Source of the DNA: Aquipseudomonas alcaligenes
GTDB taxonomy: Bacteria > Pseudomonadota > Gammaproteobacteria > Pseudomonadales > Pseudomonadaceae
NCBI RefSeq assembly: GCF_900156545.1
Contig: NZ_FTNW01000002.1
Coordinates: 248,001-312,000 of the forward strand
Direction of reading: 5' to 3'
DNA: 64,000 nucleotides
A program made the translations under genes and the position numbers. Below the pieces are notes generated by a model. The model searched no databases. It was not told the DNA's origin and saw only the letters and a list, made by a program, of their open reading frames with translations. Positions 17,944 through 27,013 of this stretch are shown here, in pieces (the stretch's first letter is position 1; each line of letters opens with the position of its first letter).

Positions 17944-18390
17944 TCAGCAGCTCTCCGCCAGCGCCACACGCAAGCGCTCGGCCTCGCGCACCAGGCGTGC
18001 TTCGATGCGCTTGCGGCCGAACGGCAGGAAGCGGGTGAGAATGCGCCAGCACAGCGCCGGCAGGTCGCCGACACGTCGGGGAATCAGGTGCAGATGCAGG
18101 TGCGGCACATGCTGGTTGGCCACCGGACCATCGTTGATCAGCAGGTTGATACCGAGCAAGGAGGGATCGCTGCGGTACAGCGCGCGGCCTACTCGGTCGG
18201 CCAGGGCCAGCAGTGCCTCACGCGGCGCAGCCGGCAAGTCGGCGAGAAAAGGCGCGTGGCCGCGGGCGACGATCAGCACATGGCTGGGGCGCAGCGGGAA
18301 GATATCCAGCAGCACGACGAAATGTTCATCTTCATGGATCACATGGGCCGGCAGCTGGCCGTCGACGATGGCGCAGAACACGCAGGTCAT
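17944..18390 (-). CDS. HIT-family nucleotide-binding protein
   Basis: A 148-residue histidine-triad protein. It opens with TCVFCAIVDGQLPAHVI and carries the triad HVPHLHLHLIP, whose middle histidine is the nucleophile. Such proteins hydrolyse nucleotide phosphoramidates or related substrates in the cytoplasm. The frame is open upstream to 18477, but the ATG at 18390 gives the normal HIT start, two residues before the Cys/Cys pair. Its stop is 3 bp before the amidotransferase start, so the two are probably co-transcribed. Confidence 0.88.
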   Translation of the reverse strand: MTCVFCAIVDGQLPAHVIHEDEHFVVLLDIFPLRPSHVLIVARGHAPFLADLPAAPREALLALADRVGRALYRSDPSLLGINLLINDGPVANQHVPHLHLHLIPRRVGDLPALCWRILTRFLPFGRKRIEARLVREAERLRVALAESC

Positions 18391-18400
18391 GCGCCGGGCC

Positions 18401-18883
18401 TCACAGGCGTGGCTCGATACGCAGGCGCCGCTCGCCCTGAGCATCCAGGCGGGTATCGGCGTCGAAACGCTCGTCACGGTCCATCAACTGGCGCAGGGTC
18501 GGCTCGTCCGCTGCGGCGGCGGCCTGATCGGCTGGGCCGCGACGGCCCTGCCACCAGCGCTCGATCGGCCAGCGCAGACCGGCGAAAGCCAACCACACCG
18601 CCAGCGCGATCAGGCCGTAGATGGCCAGGTCGGCCACTGCCCGCCAGGCGTTGTTGCCCACCTTGAACAGCAGGTCCAGCGCGGTAATGGCGATGGCCGG
18701 AGCGAACAGCTCCTTGGCCGGATCGACGATGGTCGGGGTCAGCAGCAGCACCGCAACCACCACCCGCAGCGGCTCACGCAGCCAGCGCCAGATCCAGCCG
18801 GTCATGCGGAACCACACCAGCAGGCAGCCCAGCGCGGCGATCGCGTAGAGGCCCCAGGCGAGCAGATAGTCTTGTTCGGTCAT
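18401..18883 (-). CDS. Conserved inner-membrane protein of unknown function
   Basis: A 160-residue protein with three hydrophobic segments (about 7-25, 40-60 and 82-103) and a charged cytosolic tail ending in DRDERFDADTRLDAQGERRLRIEPRL. I do not recognise a named domain. It is the first gene of a minus-strand run with the HIT protein (10-bp gap) and the amidotransferase, and is divergent from ptrB. The same neighbourhood occurs in other pseudomonads, so it is likely a real core gene of unknown role. Confidence 0.7.
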   Translation of the reverse strand: MTEQDYLLAWGLYAIAALGCLLVWFRMTGWIWRWLREPLRVVVAVLLLTPTIVDPAKELFAPAIAITALDLLFKVGNNAWRAVADLAIYGLIALAVWLAFAGLRWPIERWWQGRRGPADQAAAAADEPTLRQLMDRDERFDADTRLDAQGERRLRIEPRL

Positions 18884-18989
18884 GGTGTGTCGTGGCTTGG
18901 CCGGCTAAGGGGGGCTTATGATAACGGCTTTTGCGCGACCTGCGCCTCCCCGTGGTCGCCCCAGCCGCAACCGAAAGCCGAGAAGCGCG

Positions 18990-21032
18990 ATGACCGACGC
19001 CCCGATTACCCGCCGTGAAGCCGGCGCCGACCCCTACCGCTGGCTTGAGCTGCGCGACAGCGCCGAGGTGCTCGAACATCTCAGGGCCGAGAACGCCTAC
19101 CTCGAGGCACAGCTGGCCGAACAGGCCGAGCTGCGCGAGACGCTGTTCCAGGAGATCAAGGGCCGTATCCGCGAGACCGACCTGTCCCTGCCGGTGCCCT
19201 GGGGCCCCTGGCTGTACTACCAGCGCACCACCGCCGGCGACGAATACCCGCGCCACTACCGCTGCCCGCGCCCGGCCGACGGCTCGCTGAGCGTGGATGA
19301 GAGCGCCGAACAGCTGCTGCTCGACCCCAACGCCCTGGCCGGCGACGGCTACCTGGCCCTCGGCGCCTTCACCATCAGCCCGGACCATCGCCTGCTCGGC
19401 TACAGCCTGGACAGCAGCGGCGACGAGATTTACCGCCTGTTCGTCAAGGACCTCGGCGACGGCCACATCGACGAGCTGCCGTTCGACGACTGCGACGGCC
19501 AGATGACCTGGGCCAACGACAGTCGGACCCTGTTCTTCGTCACCCTGGACGATACCCACCGCCCTCATCGCCTGTATCGCCATGCGCTCGGCAGCGCAGG
19601 CGCCGATCTGGTGTTCGAGGAAGCCGACGGACGCTTCTTCCTCAGCTGTCATCGCAGCAGCTCCGAGCGCCAACTGGTGCTCAGCCTGGGCAGCAAGACT
19701 ACCAGCGAGGCCTGGGTGCTGGATGCCGACACGCCCGCCGGCGAGTTCCGCTGCCTGGCGCCACGCCAGGAAGACCACGAGTACGACGTCGACCACGGCC
19801 TGCTGGACGGCCAGTGGACCTGGTTCGTGCGCAGCAACCAGGCCGGCATCAACTTCGCCCTGTATGCCGCGAGCGAGGCACAGCCGAGCCGCGAGCACTG
19901 GCGCGAGCTGATCGGGCACGACAACGCACGCATGCTGGAAGGCATCAGCCTCAACCAGAACGCCTTCGTCCTCAGCCTGCGCGAAGGTGGCCTGCCGATC
20001 ATCGAGGTGCATCCGCAGGGCGGCGCTCCCTACCCGGTGCAGCTGCCGGATGCCGCCTATAGCCTGTACGTGCAGGACAGCCTGGAGTTTCACAGCCCGG
20101 TGATCCGCCTGCGCTACGAGGCGCTCAACCGCCCGGCGCAGGTGCGCCAGCTGGAGCTGGCCAGCGGCGCGCAGCAGGTACTCAAGCAGACCCCGGTGGA
20201 AGGCCCGTTCGATGCTGATGCCTACGAGAGCCGCCGTCTCTGGGCCACGGCGGCCGACGGCACGCAAGTGCCGATCAGCCTGGTGGCGCGCCGCGAGGTG
20301 CTTGCCGCAAGTAACCCCGCCCCGCTCTACCTGTATGGCTACGGCGCCTATGGCGAAAGCCTCGACCCCTGGTTCAGCCATGCGCGCCTGAGCCTGCTGG
20401 AACGCGGCTTCGTCTTCGCCATCGCCCACGTGCGCGGAGGCGGCGAACTGGGTGAAGCCTGGTACCGCGCCGGCAAGCTGGAGCATAAAACCAATACCTT
20501 TGGCGACTTCATCGCCTGCGCCGAGCAGCTGGTCGCCGAGGGCCTGACCACACCGGCGCAGCTCGCCATCAGCGGCGGCAGCGCCGGCGGCCTGCTGATC
20601 GGTGCGGTGCTCAACCAGCGTCCCGAGCTGTTCGCCGCGGCCATCGCCGAGGTGCCCTTCGTCGACGTGCTCAACACCATGCAAAACCCCGACCTGCCGC
20701 TGACGGTGACCGAGTACGACGAATGGGGTGACCCCAGCCAGCCGGAAGTGTTCGCCCGCATCAAGGGCTACGCGCCCTACGAGAACGTGCGCGCGCAGGG
20801 CTACCCGGCAATCCTCGCCGTGGCCGGCTACAACGACAGCCGCGTGCAGTACTGGGAGGCCGCCAAGTGGGTGGCCCGCCTGCGCGAACTGAAGACCGAC
20901 AACAACCTGCTACTGCTCAAGACCGACCTCGGCGCCGGCCACGGCGGCATGAGCGGACGCTACCAGGCGCTGAAGGATGTGGCGCTGGAGTACGCCTTCC
21001 TGTTCAAGGTGCTGGGGGTGACCGACCGCTAA
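18990..21032 (+). CDS. ptrB: Oligopeptidase B (S9A serine peptidase)
   Basis: A 680-residue cytosolic peptidase that cleaves short peptides after Arg and Lys. The C-terminal alpha/beta hydrolase domain holds the nucleophile Ser531 in ISGGSAGGLL, an acidic residue in VAGYNDSRVQYWEA, and the histidine in GAGHGGMSGR near the end; GYGAYGESLDPWF and HVRGGGELGEAWY are family landmarks. Residues about 70-400 form the beta-propeller that screens substrate size. The ATG at 18990 (MTDAPITRREAG) is preferred to 18918 because the extra residues look like untranslated leader. Length matches E. coli PtrB closely. Confidence 0.93.
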   Translation: MTDAPITRREAGADPYRWLELRDSAEVLEHLRAENAYLEAQLAEQAELRETLFQEIKGRIRETDLSLPVPWGPWLYYQRTTAGDEYPRHYRCPRPADGSLSVDESAEQLLLDPNALAGDGYLALGAFTISPDHRLLGYSLDSSGDEIYRLFVKDLGDGHIDELPFDDCDGQMTWANDSRTLFFVTLDDTHRPHRLYRHALGSAGADLVFEEADGRFFLSCHRSSSERQLVLSLGSKTTSEAWVLDADTPAGEFRCLAPRQEDHEYDVDHGLLDGQWTWFVRSNQAGINFALYAASEAQPSREHWRELIGHDNARMLEGISLNQNAFVLSLREGGLPIIEVHPQGGAPYPVQLPDAAYSLYVQDSLEFHSPVIRLRYEALNRPAQVRQLELASGAQQVLKQTPVEGPFDADAYESRRLWATAADGTQVPISLVARREVLAASNPAPLYLYGYGAYGESLDPWFSHARLSLLERGFVFAIAHVRGGGELGEAWYRAGKLEHKTNTFGDFIACAEQLVAEGLTTPAQLAISGGSAGGLLIGAVLNQRPELFAAAIAEVPFVDVLNTMQNPDLPLTVTEYDEWGDPSQPEVFARIKGYAPYENVRAQGYPAILAVAGYNDSRVQYWEAAKWVARLRELKTDNNLLLLKTDLGAGHGGMSGRYQALKDVALEYAFLFKVLGVTDR

Positions 21033-21100
21033 GCCTCACTTGGCAAGCGCCGGACGCCTGTTTATCGTGCCTGCGCCCAACTCTGCAAAAGGAATTCGGA

Positions 21101-21631
21101 ATGTCTGGCCGCCAGTTTCTCCCCGCACTGCTGCTCTGCTGCGCCCTGCCACTGCAGGCCCAGGTCTACACCTGGGTCGACGAGAATGGCCAGAAGCATT
21201 TCGGTAGTCAGCCGCCTACGCCGCAGCAGCCGGTGGAGACGGTCACCATCCGCCAGGGCTACAACAGCGACGGCCAGCAGCCCGCCGTGGTGGCCCCCGA
21301 GCCAGAAAGCAGCGAGGGCGACGCCAGCACAGCGGCTGACCAGGAGAAAGCGCCCTCGGCCAAGGCCACGTGCAACGAGGCCATCCGCTGGACCGGCATC
21401 GACATTCCCAACCTCAAGGACATCGCCCGCGAACGCAAGCAGGACGGCAAGATCAGCGGCGATCAGTACGAGCAGGCCATCAAGGGGTTGGACGAGGCCA
21501 GGAAATACATCACCGTGCAGAACTGCCTGGCCAGCGAGGGCAAGGACCGTGAGCGCTTCGAATGCCTGTCCCAGGGCGCCGGTATCATGGTCTGCTCGGG
21601 TGCACTGGAAAGTGCCCTGAAGAGTCTATAG
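21101..21631 (+). CDS. Secreted DUF4124-domain protein
   Basis: A 176-residue protein with a signal peptide (MSGRQFLPALLLCCALPLQAQ, cut about residue 20) followed directly by the DUF4124 motif VYTWVDENGQKHFGSQPP. The second half (about 90-170) is helical and has four cysteines that could form disulfides in the periplasm. DUF4124 proteins are common in pseudomonads and none of this type has a firm function. Start ATG 21101 follows an AAAAGGA stretch. The next gene begins 3 bp after the stop. Confidence 0.75.
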   Translation: MSGRQFLPALLLCCALPLQAQVYTWVDENGQKHFGSQPPTPQQPVETVTIRQGYNSDGQQPAVVAPEPESSEGDASTAADQEKAPSAKATCNEAIRWTGIDIPNLKDIARERKQDGKISGDQYEQAIKGLDEARKYITVQNCLASEGKDRERFECLSQGAGIMVCSGALESALKSL

Positions 21632-21634
21632 CCC

Positions 21635-22060
21635 ATGCAGACCCTGCTCTATCGCTGGCTGCTACTGGTCGGCATGAGCCATATAGTGCTGGGTGTAGTG
21701 CTGGCCTTCGCCGTGCACCTGCCGCTCACCCAGGCCTATTTCGACTACCTGCACGCCAGCGTTTCCGCTGCGCCACCCTCGGCGGAGTACCAGGCACTGC
21801 TGCGCACCATGGTCGGCCTGTTCGGCCCTACCGTGGCGAGCTGGGGCGTGCTGTTCAGCCTGCTGGTGGTGCTCTATCGCCAGCATGGCCATTGGCAGAT
21901 AAAACCGGTGATCTTCGTCGCATTGCTGCTCTGGTGTGTGCTGGACAGCGGCATCTCCGCCTATTTCGACCTGTGGCTGCATGCCTACCTCAACAGCGCT
22001 GCCGCCCTCGCCATCGCGCTGCCACTCTGGGCATTGCGGCCGCTCAGGGTTTGCCGCTAG
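21635..22060 (+). CDS. Small integral membrane protein
   Basis: A 141-residue protein with four hydrophobic helices (about 8-30, 58-82, 90-108 and 112-134). I recognise no named family. It starts 3 bp after the DUF4124 gene, so the two form an operon. Its last 17 bases overlap the end of a convergent proline-rich secreted protein gene. Confidence 0.65.
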   Translation: MQTLLYRWLLLVGMSHIVLGVVLAFAVHLPLTQAYFDYLHASVSAAPPSAEYQALLRTMVGLFGPTVASWGVLFSLLVVLYRQHGHWQIKPVIFVALLLWCVLDSGISAYFDLWLHAYLNSAAALAIALPLWALRPLRVCR

Positions 22061-22340
22061 CGTCCGCCGGCTTGGCTGAGGGCGGGTTGCCTCGGGTATC
22101 CAGCTGCGGCAGCGGCTGATCCCGGGGGAGCGGCTGCGGCGCGAGCAGCGGCAAGCGCGGCGCTGGCTGCCCTGGCCTGACCTGCAACGGCGGACTGCTG
22201 CGCGGAGTAGCCGGCAGGGTGCGGATCTGTGGCTGTGCATAGGGCTGGGGCGTGGCGGTGCCAGGCAGACCTGGCGGCTGGGCCAGGGCCTGCACAGCCG
22301 GTAGCAGCAACAGACAGGCGAGAAAACGGAACGAGCGCAT
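22044..22340 (-). CDS. Proline-rich secreted small protein
   Basis: 98 residues: a clear signal peptide (RFLACLLLLPAVQALAQ) and a mature part that is roughly one third proline with many Gln and Arg residues and no cysteine. It is probably an unstructured periplasmic or surface peptide. The ATG at 22340 gives the signal peptide at the exact N-terminus. It overlaps the convergent membrane protein gene by 17 bp and shares an 85-bp divergent spacer with yajD. Function is unknown. Confidence 0.55.
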   Translation of the reverse strand: MRSFRFLACLLLLPAVQALAQPPGLPGTATPQPYAQPQIRTLPATPRSSPPLQVRPGQPAPRLPLLAPQPLPRDQPLPQLDTRGNPPSAKPADASGKP

Positions 22341-22425
22341 GGACGGGCCTCCACCCTTTCGGGCTTTCGCTCTATTCTGGCAGCCTTCCCTGGCAACAAT
22401 CGGCCAACCGACCACAGGTGCCCGC

Positions 22426-22779
22426 ATGAACAAGCTCGACCAGATCCTCGCCGAGGCCCAGCGCCGGCGCGAGACCAGTTATCGCGAGAAGGCGCTGAAG
22501 ATGTACCCGCACATCTGCGGGCGCTGCGGCCGCGAGTTCAGCGGAAAGCGCCTGAGCGAGCTGACCGTGCACCATCGCGACCACAACCACGACAACAACC
22601 CGGAAGACGGCTCCAACTGGGAGCTGCTGTGCCTGTACTGCCACGACAACGAGCACCAGCGCCAGGTCGACCTGCACTACCAGAAAGAGGAAGCAGCCAC
22701 CGCCGGCTCGGCCAGCAAGGTCACGCACAAGGCCCTGGCCGGCCTTGAAGCACTGCTCAAGAGCAAACCGGACGCCTGA
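22426..22779 (+). CDS. yajD: YajD-type HNH nuclease
   Basis: A 117-residue HNH protein. Two CxxC pairs (CGRC near residue 32 and CLYC near 75) form the zinc site, and LTVHHRDHNHDNNPEDGSNW holds the HNH catalytic core. Size and sequence match E. coli YajD (about 115 residues), a presumed nuclease of unknown role. ATG 22426 is the only start compatible with the conserved MNKLDQILAEA opening. A perfect palindrome follows the stop. Confidence 0.85.
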   Translation: MNKLDQILAEAQRRRETSYREKALKMYPHICGRCGREFSGKRLSELTVHHRDHNHDNNPEDGSNWELLCLYCHDNEHQRQVDLHYQKEEAATAGSASKVTHKALAGLEALLKSKPDA

Positions 22780-22787
22780 AACGCAAA

Positions 22788-22809
22788 CGCCCGCTCAGCT
22801 GAGCGGGCG
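22788..22809. terminator. Perfect 22-bp palindrome between convergent genes
   Basis: CGCCCGCTCAG is followed immediately by its reverse complement. It lies 8 bp after yajD and 20 bp before the convergent lipoprotein stop, as expected for a two-way terminator, although neither side has a long T run. Confidence 0.6.
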
Positions 22810-22829
22810 CCTTACTGCCTGCCGAACGA

Positions 22830-23369
22830 TCAGAGCATGTGGTTCTTCTTGAACTGGGCGATGGTCGCCTCGGGACGGCCCTCTTCCTTCTGCAGGCCGT
22901 AGGTCACGGTCTGGCCGTTCGGGCCGCTGCCGATGTCGGTGTAGCGGAAGATCGGCTCACCCAGCTTGATCATGTCCTGCATGTCACCGTAACGCTTGAA
23001 CACGAAGATCGAGCCATCCTGGCGCACTTCGCCGTAGAAGGGATGAGCCGGCACCTGAGCCACCTTGAAGAAGCGGTAGGCGGCGATCTTGTCCAGCGGT
23101 TTGCCCTGGTCTTCGGCGCGCAGAGCCAGCACCACCTCGAGACCATTGGCATCTTTTTCTTCGAGGGTGCGCATGGACGGTGCCTGGCCGCTGGCCAGGT
23201 AATCCTTGAATACCTGCAGGTCGTCAAACAGGATGACCTGGGTCTCGCTGCGGACCTGGTACCAGTCCTCGTTGTTCAGCGGCTCCGGCTTGGACACCGA
23301 CATGGGCGCGGCACAGGCCGCGAGGGTTGCGGCCAGCATGGCGGCGGACAAGGGTTTGAGGATGGACAT
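22830..23369 (-). CDS. Putative lipoprotein of unknown function
   Basis: A 179-residue protein with a lipoprotein signal: a hydrophobic segment ending in the lipobox LAAC (Cys19), then A at +2, which predicts transfer to the outer membrane. The mature part contains WYQVRSETQVILFDDLQVFKDYLASG, KIAAYRFFKVAQVPAHPFYGEVRQDG and a C-terminal YGLQKEEGRPEATIAQFKKN, a pattern I know only as conserved hypothetical in pseudomonads. No catalytic motif is visible. Confidence 0.65.
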   Translation of the reverse strand: MSILKPLSAAMLAATLAACAAPMSVSKPEPLNNEDWYQVRSETQVILFDDLQVFKDYLASGQAPSMRTLEEKDANGLEVVLALRAEDQGKPLDKIAAYRFFKVAQVPAHPFYGEVRQDGSIFVFKRYGDMQDMIKLGEPIFRYTDIGSGPNGQTVTYGLQKEEGRPEATIAQFKKNHML

Positions 23370-23465
23370 GGCAACTCCTGATGGCTGTTGTAATGGCCGA
23401 GCACGTTGCCGCAGTCCCGTGACGGCGCGATGAACGCGCCGTGTCAGTTGCGTGACGTGCTCCGG

Positions 23466-24689
23466 TCAGCGCAGGAGCTTGCTATCGAGCACCTCGGAGC
23501 CACGCCCCATGACGTTCTCGCTGATCTCGATGAAATCCTTGGTGCTGGCCTTGTCCAGACGCATCAGGCCGCGGGTGACATCATCCAGCGAACGCTGGTT
23601 GTCGGTGTTCTTGCGAATCTCGCGGTCCAGCTCCTGCAGCAGCAGCACGGCGCGCGCAGTGACCGGCCCGGTGGAGTCGTCGGTGCGCAGGCTGTCGACC
23701 TTCTTGCTCCAGCCCACCAGTTTCTTGCGAATGGACTGGTAGCGATCCTCGCTCATGCCACCGGCGCGGCGCACCAGTTCGATGGCGTAGTACTCGGCCA
23801 GGCCCTCGCTGATCCAGTCGCTCTCGTCGGTGTCACGGATACGGCTGAACACGTGTACCAGTTCGTGGACCAGCGAACTGGTGCCATTCTCGCTGACCAG
23901 CGGTCGGTCAGCGTGGAAGAAGATCGAGTTGGGTGCCGACAGGCCGCCGCGCCACATCGGATCATTGGCGCCGACGATCAGCAGCTTGGCCGGGTCGCGC
24001 GGGAAAACGGCCTGGGCCTCGGGCCAGACGAAGGTCAGCAGGGTCAGGATGTCCATGCGGCGCATGCCCTCGCCCACCGGCGCGGCCACGGTCACATCGG
24101 TGTCGCCGAGCTGGGCGCGACGGCTGCCGATCTTGCCGGCCAGGATCCAGCCCGTCGGGCGGTCGAACTGGCGCGACGGATTGTCGATGCGGAACTTGTT
24201 CTCGCCGATCTTGGGCCAGCCGGTCTCGATGCCGTTCCAGCCCTTGGGCAACTCGAACTGCAGGCGCGCGACCAGCTCGACCTTGTCATCCTTGCTCAGG
24301 CGCGCACTGGGTACCAGGTCATCACCGCGCAGCAGGGCCCAATCCGGAGTCATGCGCGCGTCGAAGGTGTCATTGGCCCGCGGGTGGCTGATGCGCACCT
24401 TGTAGGTCAGACGGCTCTTGCCCTTGCCCGGCAGCCAGGTGCCGCTCTCGGGGCCGTCCTGGGTCCAGGTACCATCGGCGCTGAAGTCGCTGTAGTAGCC
24501 CTTGCTGCCCAGGTTGAAGGCCAGTCTCTGCACGGCCTCGCCCTTCTCCAGGGTCAGGCTGACTTCGGCCTGATCACTTTCCGGCAGAAATTTCACCTGG
24601 TAGTCCAGGTCGACCCGCTTGGCCGCCCACAGCGGTGAGCTCATGCCAAGCAGTAAGGTAGCGGTCAGCAGCGAACGACGGGCGGACAT
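23466..24689 (-). CDS. Secreted M1-like zinc metallopeptidase
   Basis: A 407-residue protein with a signal peptide (to about residue 23, LWAAK) and a gluzincin active site: HELVH at 275-279 supplies two zinc histidines and the general base, and Glu295 in WISEGLAEYY is the likely third ligand. The N-terminal 200 residues are beta-rich, as in the M1/M61 N-domain. The chain is much shorter than aminopeptidase N, so it may be a reduced periplasmic peptidase. A 57-bp gap separates it from ycgN. Substrate unknown. Confidence 0.75.
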   Translation of the reverse strand: MSARRSLLTATLLLGMSSPLWAAKRVDLDYQVKFLPESDQAEVSLTLEKGEAVQRLAFNLGSKGYYSDFSADGTWTQDGPESGTWLPGKGKSRLTYKVRISHPRANDTFDARMTPDWALLRGDDLVPSARLSKDDKVELVARLQFELPKGWNGIETGWPKIGENKFRIDNPSRQFDRPTGWILAGKIGSRRAQLGDTDVTVAAPVGEGMRRMDILTLLTFVWPEAQAVFPRDPAKLLIVGANDPMWRGGLSAPNSIFFHADRPLVSENGTSSLVHELVHVFSRIRDTDESDWISEGLAEYYAIELVRRAGGMSEDRYQSIRKKLVGWSKKVDSLRTDDSTGPVTARAVLLLQELDREIRKNTDNQRSLDDVTRGLMRLDKASTKDFIEISENVMGRGSEVLDSKLLR

Positions 24690-24746
24690 CGAGAAGCTCC
24701 ATGCGGTGAGATTGAACAGCCTTGGACAGGCGTCGACAGAGAAAAA

Positions 24747-25196
24747 TCAGCCGGCGCGGAAGATCAGATGATCCTCCCAGTCATCCTCGGCCACGCTGCC
24801 TTCGGCGAGCATGCGCCCGGACTGGGAGATACGTTCGTGGTGCACGGCATCGGGGTCGCCGCAGACCAGGTGGTGCCAGAGCGGCAGGTCCTTGCCCTCG
24901 CTGACAAGACGATAGGCGCAGGTCGGCGGCAACCACTTGAACTCGTCGGCCTGAGCCGGGGTGAGCTGGACGCAATCCGGAACGTGCTGGCGGCGATTGG
25001 CGTAGTCGCTGCAGCGGCAGGTTTTCAGGTCCAGCAGCTTGCAGGCGATGCGCGTGTAATAGACGCTGCCATCGTCCTCGTCTTCCAGCTTCTGCAGGCA
25101 GCACAGGCCGCAGCCGTCACACAGGGACTCCCACTCGTCCTGGTCGAGCTGGGCGAGGGTCTTGCGTTTCCAGAAGGGTTGAACGATGGCGGCCAT
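24747..25196 (-). CDS. ycgN: YcgN family cysteine-cluster protein (UPF0260)
   Basis: A 149-residue protein with the cysteine pattern of the YkgJ/YcgN group: CDGCGLCC near residues 26-33, [17 protein letters not shown] near 49-65, and single cysteines at VPDC, PTC and LVC. These probably bind a zinc or iron-sulfur cluster. The family is conserved in gamma-proteobacteria, often near rnd and ycgL as here, but has no proven role. The ATG at 25196 opens the standard [14 protein letters not shown]. Confidence 0.88.
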   Translation of the reverse strand: MAAIVQPFWKRKTLAQLDQDEWESLCDGCGLCCLQKLEDEDDGSVYYTRIACKLLDLKTCRCSDYANRRQHVPDCVQLTPAQADEFKWLPPTCAYRLVSEGKDLPLWHHLVCGDPDAVHHERISQSGRMLAEGSVAEDDWEDHLIFRAG

Positions 25197-25384
25197 GGCA
25201 ATCAGTACAGCGGCTAAAGGCGCGGCAGTCTAGCCCCTGGCGCCAGCGCGGCCAAGCAGGCGCGACTGCCGGTCTGACTGGCCGAGATTTTTACTGACCA
25301 ATAAACCAGATTTTCGCCGAACTGATCTAGGCTTTCTCCTGTCATGGCCCCTGGCCAGTTTCTGCCTAGTCAAGGACGAGCCTC

Positions 25385-27007
25385 ATGAAAAGCTGGAAGA
25401 TCAGAACCCATCTGTTCCTGCTGATCGGCACGCTGCTCTCGAGCCTGCTGCTGGTCGGCCTACTCGGCCTGAGTGGCCTCAGATCCACGGTGCAGGGGCT
25501 GGAAACCGTCTACCTGGACCGTGTGGTGCCGCTACGCGACCTCAAGCTGATTGCCGACCTCTACGCGGTGAACATCGTCGATGCCACGCACAAGGCCAAT
25601 AGCGGCACCCTCGCCCCCCACTCCGCGCAGCAACTGATCGCCAAGGCCCGCGACGATATCGAGCGGACCTGGCAGGCCTACCTGGCCACGCAACTGATCG
25701 CCGAGGAGCAGCAGCTGATTGCCGAGATAACACCCCTGATGGCCGCCACCGAGACACCGCTGGATCAGCTGCAAGCCCTGCTTCTCCAGGGACAGCGTGA
25801 AGAGCTGAGACAATTCGCCGACCAGCGCCTCTACCCGCTGATCGACCCGCTGTCGAACAAGTTTGCCGAACTGATCGAGGTTCAGCTCGGCGAGGCACGA
25901 CGCCAGTACGACCTGGGCCAGGCGGCTTACGCCAGCAATCTCAGGGTGAGCCTGGGTGTCTTGTTGCTGGCCCTGCTGATCGGCGCCGCCCAGGCGCTCT
26001 ATTTCGCCCGCCTGCTGCGCCAGCAACTGGGCGCCGAGCCGGGCGAGCTGGAAGCCATCAGCGCACGCATCGCCGCCGGCCAACTGGACAGCCAGGCCAG
26101 CCTGGAGCAGGCAAGCACCGGCGTGATGAAATCGGTGCAGAGCATGCACCATGGCCTGCGCGACATGATCGGCAATATCGGTGAGGCCTCCGAGCAGATC
26201 GAAACCGCCTCGCTGCAATTGGCCGCTTCCTCCGAGCAGGTTCTCAACAGCGCCAATGTGCAGAGCGACACCGCCTCTGCCATCGCAGCCACCATGGAAC
26301 AGATGGCGGTGAGCATCAGCCAGATTGCCGAGAACGCCCAGCAAACCCGCGACAGGGCCGAGAAAGCCGGTAGTCTCAGCGATCAGGGCCTCGAAGTGAC
26401 CGCCGCCGCCATCGAGGAGATGCACAGCATCGCCGAGCTGGTCAGACGCAGCTCGGCCGACCTGGAACAGCTGGCCGACCAGTCCGCCAACATCAGCGCC
26501 ATCGTCGACGTGATCAAGGGCATCGCCGAACAGACCAACCTGCTGGCCCTGAATGCCGCCATCGAGGCCGCCCGCGCTGGCGAACAGGGTCGCGGCTTTG
26601 CCGTGGTCGCCGACGAGGTGCGCAGCCTGGCCAGCCGTACCGCGCAGTCAACTACCGAAATCATTAGCTTGGTTGGCTCCATCCAGGGCGGCGTGGAGCA
26701 GGCGCGCATCAGCATGGGCCTGGGCCGCGAGCGTCTGGGCAGCGGCACACGGCTGGTGGAGCAGGCTGGCACGGCGATGCAGGACATTCGCGAGGCCCTG
26801 AGCGAATCGCTCGACGCGGTCAACCTGATCTCCACCTCTCTGCAGGAACAGCGCGCCGCCAGCGAGCAGGTGGCTGCGAACGTCGAGCGAGTGGCGCAGA
26901 TCGTCGAAGAGAACTCCGCCGCCCAGGGCGGCATCGTCCAGGCCATCCAGGCGTTGCAGGGCATGTCCGGACGCCTGCAGGGCATGCTGCGGCGCTTCAG
27001 CTACTGA
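25385..27007 (+). CDS. Methyl-accepting chemotaxis protein (4HB type)
   Basis: A 540-residue transmembrane receptor that controls the CheA kinase. TM1 is about 10-30 and TM2 about 188-207; between them lies an all-helical periplasmic sensor of the four-helix-bundle type. The cytosolic signalling domain has the conserved hairpin tip [20 protein letters not shown] at about 380-399, continuing [18 protein letters not shown]. The family's C-terminal CheR-docking pentapeptide is absent. It is a single gene facing the opposite way from its neighbours, separating ycgN from ycgL. The ligand cannot be inferred. Confidence 0.9.
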   Translation: MKSWKIRTHLFLLIGTLLSSLLLVGLLGLSGLRSTVQGLETVYLDRVVPLRDLKLIADLYAVNIVDATHKANSGTLAPHSAQQLIAKARDDIERTWQAYLATQLIAEEQQLIAEITPLMAATETPLDQLQALLLQGQREELRQFADQRLYPLIDPLSNKFAELIEVQLGEARRQYDLGQAAYASNLRVSLGVLLLALLIGAAQALYFARLLRQQLGAEPGELEAISARIAAGQLDSQASLEQASTGVMKSVQSMHHGLRDMIGNIGEASEQIETASLQLAASSEQVLNSANVQSDTASAIAATMEQMAVSISQIAENAQQTRDRAEKAGSLSDQGLEVTAAAIEEMHSIAELVRRSSADLEQLADQSANISAIVDVIKGIAEQTNLLALNAAIEAARAGEQGRGFAVVADEVRSLASRTAQSTTEIISLVGSIQGGVEQARISMGLGRERLGSGTRLVEQAGTAMQDIREALSESLDAVNLISTSLQEQRAASEQVAANVERVAQIVEENSAAQGGIVQAIQALQGMSGRLQGMLRRFSY

Positions 27008-27013
27008 GGGCGG

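Noticed and set aside
18774..20684. 636-codon open frame on the minus strand
   Set aside because: It is antisense to ptrB, which has a complete catalytic triad and normal length; the product is Ala/Gly/Val-rich without any domain.
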